Shown here: piece after piece, positions 9,833 to 21,194 of the stretch | Numbering within the stretch: the first letter of the stretch is position 1 | Layout of the letters: every line of letters begins with the position of its first letter | From: Suillus spraguei | Lineage: Eukaryota > Basidiomycota > Agaricomycetes > Boletales > Suillaceae | DNA: 33,843 nt | Assembly (NCBI GenBank): GCA_016800925.1 | Contig: JABCPU010000634.1 | Coordinates: 1-33,843, forward strand | Reading direction: 5' to 3' | Notes under the pieces: generated by a model | Databases searched by the model: none | What the model was told of the DNA's origin: nothing | The model's input: the letters and a program-made list of their open reading frames with translations, nothing else | Made by a program: the position numbers and the translations under genes

Positions 9833-10258
9833 ATGTCTGCTCCCACCACTACCATTCACAATGAACAAGCTTTGGCTGAGTATATCACAAATGCTATCAA
9901 TGTTGTGATTGCTCCAGTCCAAGAGCAAGTTCAAAGACTCAAGAATATGAACGATGTCTTACAAGATCAGAACGAAAAACTCCACAAAGAACTTCGTCAA
10001 TATAGGGAAAGAATTGATGAATTGGAAGCAAAACCTACATCAACAGGAGGAGCTCCCACAATTGCAAAGCCAACAGAGTTCACTGGAGGAAAAGATTCCA
10101 TCGATGTTGAAACATTCTTGGCACAAGTATCCCTCTACCTTACACAATATCCCAATGCAATGCAACAACAACACCTCAGTTTGATGTTGTCTTATCTTAA
10201 GGGAAATGCCAGAAAATGGGCAGAGCCTTATGTTAAGAAACAAGCTAAAAGATCTGGC
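9833..10258 (+). pseudogene. gag: Gypsy gag N-terminus, truncated at a rearrangement joint
   Basis: Capsid precursor fragment of ~142 residues from MSAPTTTIHNEQALAEYI. A coiled-coil-like segment, EQVQRLKNMNDVLQDQNEKL (~residues 32-70), precedes the usual Gag block KPTEFTGGKDSIDVETFLAQ ... LSYLKGNARKWAEPYVKKQ. Coding character is lost after ~10258, where the plus frame runs into Phe/Leu-rich sequence that is actually the antisense of a protease fragment. The missing Gag C-terminus with zinc knuckle lies at 11305-11600 in reverse orientation. This is a different Gag lineage from that at 1-580. Confidence 0.8.
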
Positions 10259-10261
10259 AAG

Positions 10262-10737
10262 TCACCCTGTTTTTGGGTTTTTCATTTTTCTCTATTTTTT
10301 TGTCTTTTTTCTTTTTTAGTCTCACACTTGACTGGGCATCATGTAAGAGCAAATCATCCTGCATTCCAATCAATCTCCGGATTATGATACCTTAGCCAAT
10401 CTATACCGATAATAACATCATCGCTTCCTAGATCTGTAACCATGAAGGCTGCTTTATCTTCTTCATGATCTCCAATCTTTAATCCTATTTCAGCGAATTT
10501 TGTCATAGCTCCGGCGGCATTTAAGGAACCATCAATGTTCTTGACTGGTATGGGACGCAATAATTTACGACACCGGACATCATTGTTCTTTACAAATCTT
10601 TCGCTTATAAATAATGTTGATGCACCACAATCCACAAGTGCTTTACGTCTGCTTGTCTGTTCTTTCCTTTCAGTGTAATCGGAATATAAAAATGCTCTGA
10701 TTTGGATTGTATATACACTTCCGTTACCTCTGCATCT
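10262..10737 (-). pseudogene. Retroviral-type aspartic protease fragment (inverted)
   Basis: Retropepsin-like domain that would cleave the element's polyprotein. Minus frame: YSDYTERKEQTSRRKALVDC, with the active-site region as Asp-Cys-Gly-Ala-Ser (DCGAS; the usual Ser/Thr after Asp is Cys). Then come ISERFVKNNDVRC, KIGDHEEDKAAFMVTDLG and DDVIIGIDWLRYHNPEIDWN. Two TGA codons follow, at positions where Arg (CGA) would fit the family (G*FALT*CPVKCE), consistent with CpG C-to-T decay. The longer ORF start at 10866 is an artefact of antisense sequence joined at ~10738. Confidence 0.8.
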
Positions 10738-10879
10738 AAACCCAGTGCTAAGACAAACCCAAATCCTATTGAAATTCCCATATCTGCTTCTATAACTGAA
10801 CTTCCTGATGAAGAGGAAGAGATCTTTTATGATGCTATCAGATAAGATAAGATAAGATAGTATCACGTGATCTTAGAAA
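10738..10879 (+). pseudogene. Retroelement Asp/Glu-rich frame (copy 2 of 3)
   Basis: Plus frame KPSAKTNPNPIEIPISASIT ... EEEEIFYDAI then GATAA repeats, near-identical to 6358-6500. It starts abruptly at the joint with the inverted protease and ends at GATCTTAGAA next to the end of the reversed LTR. Confidence 0.6.
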
Positions 10880-11131
10880 TGTCACAACCCACAAATGAAT
10901 TAACACAAGGGCAGAGACTAGGACTCAAACTAAGGTTATCACAAAGAGAGAGAGGAGCAAGGATGTCTTGGATTGCTACAATTGTAGATACAAGAGGTTT
11001 GAACTAAAGAACTACTACAACGAAACTAGCTAACTATATACACATATTGAAACTGAGATATAAACTGAGTTTGAAACTACTAGCCAATCATAAAATAGAA
11101 ATGAGAATCGTACAATGTGATAGTTGTGACA
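10880..11131 (-). repeat. Gypsy LTR (252 bp), reverse orientation, uninterrupted
   Basis: TGTCACAACCC...GTTGTGACA. Reverse complement of the split LTR at 6529-8281 and the 'empty site' for its nested insertion (single TAGTA, here as TACTA). It is followed at 11132-11157 by the same 26-bp flank that precedes the other copy at 6503-6528, also inverted, so LTR plus flank inverted together. No target duplication. Confidence 0.88.
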
Positions 11132-11156
11132 TTGTTATGACATCATATTCTAGAAG

Positions 11157-11304
11157 GGTAAAATGGGAAGGATATCCGATAGAAGAATCGACATGGGAAC
11201 CAGAAGAAAACGTTAAGAATTCCCCGATTCTTATAGCGGAGTTTCATAAAAAGAATCCCACGGTGGCTAAAACCAAAAGAATTCAAGGCTCTATACTTAA
11301 CTAA
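11157..11304 (+). pseudogene. Chromodomain at the end of a Gypsy integrase (fragment)
   Basis: The plus frame reads VKWEGYPIEESTWEPEENVK then SPILIAEFHKKNP and a basic tail to the stop at 11302-11304. The VKWxGYPxxxxTWEPxEN motif with its two Trp residues is the chromodomain of chromovirus integrases, which guides integration to chromatin marks. The N-terminal beta-strand, usually Tyr-Leu before VKW, is replaced at the joint. Reverse transcriptase, RNase H and integrase core are absent from the window. Confidence 0.8.
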
Positions 11305-11600
11305 AAACCCTTGCCTTCTTTGGAGGATAACCAGTCCTTGAACCATTTAGGCGCGGTTTCTTCTTCGGCAGACGATGCCTTCACTTGCGCTGGTTTCGGC
11401 GCTTCTTTACAGTTCCTAGCCATATGGCCTTCTCCACCACATCTGTAACATTTGAAAGCACCAGGCTTTCCTTGCGGTTTGGGGGCATTCTTTTGCCTTC
11501 CAGAGTCGACATCCATAGCGTCACTGTTACTGGGTCCAGCCCTTGATGAAGAAGGAACTCCACTGTTAGACTTGGGAGTCCACCAGGTGTTTCGCTTCTT
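11305..11600 (-). pseudogene. gag: Gag C-terminus with zinc knuckle (inverted fragment)
   Basis: Nucleocapsid end of Gag, which binds element RNA. Minus frame: IRDAEKKRNTWWTPK, Ser/Gly-rich linker, AMDVDSGRQKN, then CYRCGGEGHMARNC, a canonical CX2CX4HX4C knuckle, and a WFKDWLSSKEGKGF end with TAG. By pattern it fits the C-terminal half missing from 9833-10258. It is tail to tail with the chromodomain piece at ~11304. At ~11600 it joins the copy-3 Asp/Glu-rich frame through a shared GGATAAGA. Confidence 0.85.
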
Positions 11601-11775
11601 TTCTGCATCTCTTATCCAATAGCATCATAAAAGATCTCTTCCTCTTCATCAGGAAGTTCGGTTATAGAAGCAGATATGGGAATTTCAATAGGATTTGGGT
11701 TTGTCTTAGCACTGGGTTTAGACACTTTAGGGAAATTGAGAAAAGAGTAATGATTTGTATTTGGAATTCGTGACA
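11600..11775 (-). pseudogene. Retroelement Asp/Glu-rich frame (copy 3 of 3)
   Basis: Minus-strand copy of 6305-6465, starting at the same TGTCACGAATTCC edge and ending at DAIG, where it joins gag. Next to it in plus direction begins a truncated LTR. Confidence 0.6.
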
Positions 11776-12647
11776 GGATTATTGGATGATTGGATGAGCA
11801 TAGCTCTATGGATCTTAGGGGAGGTGTTGACTACTAGAGAGGAGTAGGTCCAGATATGGTGTAGAGATAGTATAGACTACTCTGGACCTTGTCCGGAATA
11901 GAAACAGACAGGATAAGACTACCAAGGGTAGAGTCGGAGGTGAAACAGATGATAGACAGGAGACGGACCAAGTCCAAAAAGGATATAGGACATAGGATCA
12001 AAGCTCCGGCCTAGGGAATGATCCCATAGGTCTGAGTCAGAAGCTTTACAAGGGCCAGAGCCCAAGTGCAAGAATGGAAACGGATTTATATAGACATGGT
12101 AACAAGATACAGAAGTCAGAGGAATATACAGAAGTAGGACAGCAATGATCAGACTGAGGTCTGCAGGAGTTGTACTACAAGTTTATATACTGTAGGTAGC
12201 ATGCCAGAAGGCAAGTAAGGATAGTCCGAGGCTATGTCTGAGGCATGTGTAACACATTAGTAAGTACAACAGAACACAAGGCTATGAACTCGGAAATAAG
12301 ACTTGTACAAAATATCTTATCAAGACAGAAGTCGAGATAACCAAAAGCCAGAGGTGCAGAGATAACCAAAAGCCGGACACAGGTATAACCTAAAAGGAGT
12401 AATGCGCAGGTGCGTGGGAATAGTTTCGGATACAAGCATGGATTGGATATGGACACAGATAGGATATGGACTTGGATCAGATATGGACACGGATCAGACA
12501 GATGGATTGGGTCGGATATGGATATGGATCAGAGTGGATGGGTGGATCAGATAGGTGAACTGGATTGGATGGGTGGTCTGTATAGATTGGGTGTCTGGAT
12601 GTCCATGGATCAGATCAGATCTGGACCTGAATGTACAGTATATGACA
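11776..12647 (+). repeat. Truncated LTR of the 1.2-1.5-kb family
   Basis: Matches 7267-8143 and 31530-32309 from the GGATGAGCATAGCTCT block to the terminal GTATATGACA, with ~10% visible mismatches. The first ~600 bp, including the minisatellite, is missing. Shorter GGATATGGA repeats remain near 12425-12560. Confidence 0.9.
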
Positions 12648-14026
12648 TGATGCCAGCACACCGATGCACCTCAATGGAGTAGTAGTGACCTCAGGTAACT
12701 CCTGATAGCTCCATGGATGCACAGAATTCGATGGATATATGTAAAAAAGAAATATGATGTTTGTGCAATTTTATGAATAGTGCCACCATGCTGCTTCACT
12801 GCTAAGGAAAGAAAATCAAGGAAGATGAGCGAAAAAACATGCCATTGCCAACAAGACCACACACAGAGAAGCTATAAAGTACTCTCATTGTCAGTGCACA
12901 AGCAACAAAAGTTACTCTGACAGACATCAAACATACCAATCTATCCAGTGCAATATCATGTGCACTGTGAGCCTTGCTTCTTCCACTGCATAATCAGTAT
13001 TGTCATTTTTACCTCTGTTCACAGGCCACTGAAGTCCCTGTTTCTCGTCACTGCGGCTCTGGCAGCTGTGGCAGTTCTTGAGTTGTACTGTAATTCCACT
13101 CTTGTGCAATATCTGGGTCTGATTCAAAATGGACAGGTGCCAATGTAAGCCAGGAGAGTGCAAGTGCAGCTGAATACCAAGTACTGAGCAGGTGGAGCTC
13201 TCACATGCAGCCTTTGTGTTTGATCGGAATGGTCGTATTATTAGAGGATGGTCATGAAGAATTTCAAGTTAGAATTTGTGTGTTAACATGGATGTGTGGA
13301 GTCATAGTGACGCCTGTATGACCAGCTTCAACCTAAGTTCATTGTTCCAGAGTGTTTGTTCTCCTTGCTTCCTCAGGGCTTCCCCTATAACCAGATGACA
13401 TACCATGAATAGCACGTGCACAACAGCTCTCAACTAGTATCTGGTGAAATATGAACAATGAATCCAATGTACACCAATAATCATACCGTAATGCAAACAA
13501 CTCAGCCTCCCAGTACAACTGTGGCCACCTGACATCCATCTCCATAATCTATTTCGGGGACAATCCTCACCAACCTAACTTTGCATGCAAGCCACTCTTG
13601 ACAACCTCAGCAATCCATGCTGTGGTTTATGAGTAATATGTGTAGCCTTTAATTGCGCAGTGCAGAACTATCTGAGCTCTGATCTGTTGCCTTGGGCTCA
13701 CAGTATAGGTCACAATCTGTACATGATTTTCAGCTGGTATATGCCCACCACATCACCTACTAGGCTGCATGCCATGCTATAGCTGAACTTGCTAATAAGT
13801 TAGCTTAGAGTCTTTCCCTGGTGAACCTAACTACGGGTTGACATTGCGTATCTGACTCCATCGGTAAACCTATGACCTTTATCAGGTTTCAAATTTACCA
13901 CAAAGTTGGAACCTATACATACATGTATATAGCCACAGACCTAGCCACACCAGTCAAGAAACATTAGAAAAGAGTCAACTTCAAGTTGTACAATTTCCTT
14001 GGTGATGACTAAGCTATGCAACCCGC
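12648..14026. other. No confident gene
   Basis: Only short ORFs. Minus-strand frames near 12927-13163 and 13339-13545 have mixed composition (for example MEMDVRWPQLYWEAELFALR) and no family I recognise. They may be relics of a repeated gene. No tRNA-like or repeat structure was noticed apart from the element that follows. Confidence 0.4.
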
Positions 14027-14306
14027 CTACATCAGGAAATTCACACATTCCTTAACATGCTTAATCAGCTTAACTCACTTATCTCAAAACTTGTTTGCTC
14101 TCTCTCACATCATTCACCTGGCATATCTTATATTTTTTGAGTGCGAAATACAATAAAACATGTATATTAATATATCTCAACTTTTTTTTTTCTGAATTCA
14201 TTCACATTGAAATTTTGGACAAGTAGATTCAATTTCACCAAGGCAGTTAAGTGTAAATAAGTCCGCATAAGGGCACGTCAAGGAATGTGTGAATTTCCTG
14301 ATGTAG
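14027..14306. mobile_element. MITE-like element with ~34-bp terminal inverted repeats
   Basis: Left arm 14027-14060 (CTACATCAGGAAATTCACAC...) and right arm 14273-14306 are inverted copies: the outer 27 bases match perfectly and the inner ones nearly so. The element is 280 bp, AT-rich and has no ORF. Both edges carry TA (cTA/TAg), as expected for a Tc1/mariner-type TA target duplication, although the match extends one base beyond it. A non-autonomous DNA transposon is the simplest reading. Confidence 0.75.
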
Positions 14307-14446
14307 TCAAACTTTTAATCCAACCATAACCAGCTTCAAGGCAAGTTAACCACATGTTAATTCTCAACAGTAATAACCGATTCAGAGATGAAAATCTGCA
14401 ATGTGGAATTTGTGAGTGCGAATTTGCCCAACGACTGCCAAGGTTG

Positions 14447-14902
14447 TCACAGCGCTGCAGGCAACAACCTTTGATGACTCCTACCGCTAATATTAAGGAA
14501 GGAACTTTTCCATTGAACTTGGCCTCTGCACTGACAACCCTCCGCCCCTGCAGTTGATAATGTAACATACAGAGCTCCGAATCCAGACTCCTGCGCTCCA
14601 TCATACTGGCCCATCACATCTCTACGTTGTCCCAACAGAATGCAAATTAGGATTATTGACCGTCCGAACCCGCCTGTGTATAAGATTCGATCGCATAAGA
14701 AGAATAAGTCACATCTTTGACCTCGTGTTGGCTCCACGTTCCCGAAGTCCGAGTCTTGCTTTATCATTTCTTCTAAGGCTACATCTGAACTGTGAGAAAG
14801 CTTGATCAGTCTTCGTGGTATTTCACACTTAAATTTCATAGCCGCACTATCCCGAACTTTGGCAGCTATTGACCTGTGGTAAGTAGTACAATAGACAATC
14901 AT
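14447..14902 (-). CDS. Hypothetical ORF, 151 residues
   Basis: Unrecognised. Begins MIVYCTTYHRSIAAKVRD and continues with a mixed-polarity KFKCEIPRRLIKLSHSSD, a hydrophobic SIILICILL segment (~residue 85) and a Gly/Gln-rich end. Divergent from the gene at 15160 with ~260 bp between starts. It could be a real small gene or a chance ORF; nothing in the sequence decides. Confidence 0.2.
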   Translation of the reverse strand: MIVYCTTYHRSIAAKVRDSAAMKFKCEIPRRLIKLSHSSDVALEEMIKQDSDFGNVEPTRGQRCDLFFLCDRILYTGGFGRSIILICILLGQRRDVMGQYDGAQESGFGALYVTLSTAGAEGCQCRGQVQWKSSFLNISGRSHQRLLPAAL

Positions 14903-15159
14903 ATGAAGCCCACATTTAAACCTCCGGCAGTCGGATATAAAGTTTCACCCCATCAAGTACCAATACAATTCCATAAGCATCGAGTGGCACTTCCTACATA
15001 GGGGGTTTCCGGGCTTGTGTGGACAATAGCCCGATTCTTTGGAGTGGCTCCAACACATTGTGGATGGGTACTTTTACAATCTAGTACTTCTTAACTTTGA
15101 ACTTACACCTCCTGTACTTGATTACTAGCCCACACAGCTGAACACAGAATATAGCTATA

Positions 15160-16675
15160 ATGTACACTGAACATCAAAACCCGGCACAAACCACCGCAAC
15201 TGCCTCTACCTCAGACCCGAAGGGTAGAGGCAAGCAGAAGGAAGTCAATCCCTCTGCTCGTGAAGACATGTCTGGCCCTGAAGAATCTATGGGTGATACA
15301 GAGTCCAAGTACCCTTTTGAACAATTCCCTTTGCCACCAGAGGACAAATCTCGCAATGCACACGTCCCAAACACTATTCCTTCCCTCGATCCACCTCTGA
15401 TGGATTTCAGATACCCCCCTCCACCACCTCTCGTCAACGACCGCACACGGTATACTCAGATGGTCGCCGACGTTCATCGCAACCACACCCATGTCAACAC
15501 TCAACTCGATCGTCCACAAACTGATGCTGACGAAGCTCTGGTTGATGTTACTCTTGCAGAGATTGAACTTAAGGCCGAGAGGGATAACATGCAAGAACTC
15601 CTGAACCGCATGGGATCTGTCACTGGGAAGAACGTTGTGCGCAAGATGATCAGGAGAGTCGAGCGGTCACTGAAGACTGCTCATGAAAAACCAGACAACA
15701 ACTATGAGGAGGACCGGCGAGACTCTTCAGATTATGAGGATTCGAGCAGCAGCGATGAAGACGAAGTGGATCATCAAGATCCAGAAGAGGAGGATTTTGG
15801 TGGCGATGACGGCAAGAGTGAGGAGGGCCCGCAAGACGCAGAAAATGAACAATATAACCACAGCGGCAACGATGGTTCTTGGTGCGCACCTCACTTAAAA
15901 TTGCATTGATTAATTTCTAATGTGTAATTTTTAGCGAAAGGTCTGAGTTTCCACCGGCGAGCTGCAGCCCTAGCAGTCTGGACTGTCCTCAACAGTGCCT
16001 CCATGAGTCTTTCAGTGAAGGCAAAGCCAATTTTTGGTACGTAATTTCACACAACTTGCGTAAATTGTCAGATTTTTATGTGTGTTGTTTAGGGAAAGCT
16101 CCGAGCTTCCGCCCGCAGATGAGAGTCCTCATTCCTCTCCCCAAGTTATTGGGTACCAGCTGAATCGCCCCGACTGGTGTCAGGGAGACATCACAGACGA
16201 TGAGTATTCCAGTGGCGAGGAGGAGACATCTCGGTGTGTAACTCACTTCAATCCAATCGGTTTCTTTGAATATGTGATTTTTAGGAAATGGACTGACTTG
16301 TCACCTGCGCATAAGAGCCACAAGCGACATCTTGAGTTTAAAGAAGACAAGGAAAATAACAGTCCTGAGGACTCACCTCGGAAAAAATACAAGGAAACCC
16401 CTCCGTTACCACTTAAAGATGTCAAACTTTTCTCAATTCCCACACGATGCTTTTTTCCCCCGGAGGACCAACCAGTCGATCAAGAACAACACGATGATTC
16501 AGATGAGGAGAACGAAGTAGAGAACTCTCTTACTCTCGAACATGGACCCGTGCCACCATGGCCCTATTTACCTCAATTGAACCGATTGGAGAGAGACCCG
16601 TACAGGGTGCGCCAAAATTCGCGGGGAGAGCCTGAATTATATGTTCCCGGTAGACTCGCTATTGAATTTCCTTAG
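15160..16675 (+). CDS. Four-exon acidic protein of unknown function (~451 aa)
   Basis: Exons 15160-15881, 15935-16036, 16093-16233, 16285-16675; introns of 53, 56 and 51 bp with GT-AG ends keep one open frame of 452 codons including stop. Low-complexity Ser/Thr/Gln N-terminus, a Pro-rich stretch (YPPPPPLVND, ~residue 87), a likely coiled coil (DVTLAEIELKAERDNMQELL, ~128-148), then a basic segment. A long Ser/Asp/Glu-rich tract follows (DYEDSSSSDEDEVDHQDPEE), and a second basic patch, SPRKKYKE, in exon 4. All introns are phase 2, and exons 2-4 open with related motifs (ERSEFPPA, ESSELPPA, KWTDLSPA), pointing to internal exon duplication. No catalytic motif; composition suggests a nuclear or scaffold protein. 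The TAG is 85 bp from the convergent beta-7 pseudogene. Confidence 0.75.
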
Positions 16676-16759
16676 ATATGGATTATTAATTACACATAAG
16701 TGCTTGCCGCTGTGCGGCTTGTAATAACAGTTATTTATACACAACATATTGAGATCACG

Positions 16760-17678
16760 TTATTGGGCACCATAACCCCTAACGTGTTTTGCGAATGACC
16801 ATGGGTTGTATCGAATCGCTGATATATGTATCTGCCCTGGTGATGGTGGCAATTTGGTACTAAAGGAAGTTTTGGTTAATCATGCGACAACGATAGTTGT
16901 CGTGAAAACATACCTTATTTAAACTTCGTGCATCTCTGTAAAATAATACGCGCATACTATCCTCTAGGATATTTCGTGCGTCTTATTCAGTAATAAAATC
17001 CTCCCTCCCTTCGACGGCCTTACGCAACAGTGGTTGAGCGATGAAAGCGCCGTACCCCGTGGCAAGTGTTGATGCGGAATACGTCATACCCAGTAGGTCA
17101 ACATATGACAAAAATCTTGAATAATACCTGATTCATGCTCTAGAATAACATGGCACATACTTACCTCTTTCCATCTTTGAATCCACCAATGAGGAGAGAA
17201 TTTCAGAGCGGGTTCATCTTGGGCCGACGCACGTACATAAGCTGCGACAAATATCCATGTATCTCTACGGGACCAAGTTCGTGTCTATCTTAAATTGATC
17301 CCTCTTGCATGTATATTTCCTTGTGGATTTATTGGATATGTTGGAAGTTTGAGATGTCGCCTCCTGCGCCAATCATAGTATAGTTGCCCACTTGGTGAAG
17401 GCACTGCACATCCTTGAATCGAGTCAGGGACCCATATGATGCTGTTATAAAATATGAGATAATGGGTTTAACAACTAAGAGAACTTACCAAATTTGTCGG
17501 CGGCCATCATGACGCCGTTCTTGTATTTAATTGCAAGGATACTTGTCCCGGTTACAATTGGTTGTCTGATATATATTGAATGATTGAATGCAAAGGGAGG
17601 ATAAATAAATGACTTACTGTGTTCGCTGTATGGAAGCAGCGCAGGTATCCTTTGAACCCCAGGAAAGTAGTCCGACAT
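16760..17678 (-). pseudogene. PRE4: 20S proteasome subunit beta-7 pseudogene, introns retained
   Basis: Beta-7 is a non-catalytic subunit of the 20S proteasome beta ring. Approximate exons: 17618-17678, 17489-17565, 17165-17441, 16914-17127, 16760-16859. Family blocks are clear: [130 protein letters not shown] and a C-terminal WSFAKHVRGYGAQ. At least four in-frame stops interrupt conserved positions (after QHIQ; after EGSI; at MNPL*NSL where Trp is expected; ITE*DAR), and the last block needs a frame change. Because the subunit is essential in yeast, an intact copy presumably lies elsewhere. Retained introns exclude a processed pseudogene. Confidence 0.85.
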
Positions 17679-19842
<2,164 letters not shown>

Positions 19843-21194
19843 GTAAGGAATGTTAGCCTTACTCGTGACCTAGTGATGCGCGGGGTACAATAATTTCGCC
19901 GTCAGTACTTCAGTCGTCACCTCATTTATGCTGATTTATTATACTTTGCTCTGTTGTTGCACGCCGTTACGCCCCCCTCACCATCATGCATTTCACGTAT
20001 TTGTATCCCTCATTATTACTTGCATGGAATTGAAACACCACTCAGCCTACTTGTTTTTCTGTTGTTTCGATGTGGACGGCATGCTAGCTGTGGTGCTTTA
20101 AATGACGTCGCCGATCCAATAAACACTCCCGCCGAAATCAACCCCACTGGTTTGCTATTGTAAGATTGTGATCCGAAAGCTAGAGCTGCCAGTATAATTT
20201 AGTTGGATTGCCAAGTTATGGTATTTGCAATTCACCTCTCTTATCGATCTTATCGCTGCAGCTTGTCTTTCTACTTTCGCCCTCATCGTCAGCGTTTCTT
20301 CTTGCCATTATGTCTCACCCTGATCTAGCGGCTAGCAGAGATGAGGGGAGTTTATTTTCGAGGACTCTAGCCTGATCGGCACACGATGCGTAGAGTCTCC
20401 CTAGCCTCATTAGCATGCGATGCTCAGAGTCCTCATTACACGCGTTCCACACACACATACTCGTCTTCTCCCCATCCCAAGTGTGTTTGAAGTGGTGGAA
20501 TGAATGTCTTGTTTTCCACCTCTTCAAACGCATGAGGGAGGGGAAGCGAGTATGCGGCGGTTGTCACATAGGAAGTATGTCGCTGCAACACGCATAGTCT
20601 TTGGGCTGTTGATGCCCATATCCTTCCCATATCTCTGATTTTTCAAAGTTGATAATATATTCGTAATTGGGAACATTGATTTGATTTCATATGAGTTGAT
20701 AATATGCAGTACAGTGAGTGGTGAACAGATCCATGGTACAGCCGGCGCCGAAGGGACAACTGGGTGTCAATATTGAATGTCAGCATGAATTTGACTTACT
20801 CTAAACCGAGCCTTGCCAATGTTGCCATATCTTTCCTTCTTCATCGAGAATGTTCCGGTGCCACCGTGTGTTCCATATGCAAGCATGGGTACCAAGTACT
20901 TCGAATATCGTATGACATGATGTAAGGCGAGGCATGATACGGTCGCGCTTGAAACTTGTTTGCAATGAATGCACTTTCATTAGCCGTTCTCGACGCCTTG
21001 AACGATGTCGAGTTTTCAAGCTGAGCGCTGATCGAGAGGAAGAAAAACTCGCACGGCGACATTTTGACAAGAGCGGAGCACTTGAAAGCGACTTGAAGCG
21101 ACCCGTACACACTCATAGTATCGATGCGAAGTACATTGTACAACATTTTATACAATACATGCTCGTCTGCTCAAACCCAATGTAATTTCAAGCT
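19843..21194. other. hsp60 3' region and unassigned sequence
   Basis: Begins with the hsp60 3' untranslated region. From ~20160 there are only short overlapping ORFs on both strands (for example 20801-21155) whose translations are Ser/Arg-rich and unrecognised. An imperfect ~40-bp tandem duplication lies at 20355-20440. No RNA gene noticed. Confidence 0.4.
20355..20440. repeat. Imperfect ~40-bp tandem duplication
   Basis: Two adjacent copies share the order GACTCTAGCCT...GCACACGATGCGTAGAGTC and CTCCCTAGCCT...GCATGCGATGCTCAGAGTC. Divergence is moderate; no function is apparent. Confidence 0.5.

Noticed and set aside
10738..10866. N-terminal part of the long minus-strand ORF over the protease (starting MILSYLILSDS)
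   Set aside because: It is the antisense of the acidic retroelement frame joined at a rearrangement point, not protein-coding on this strand.
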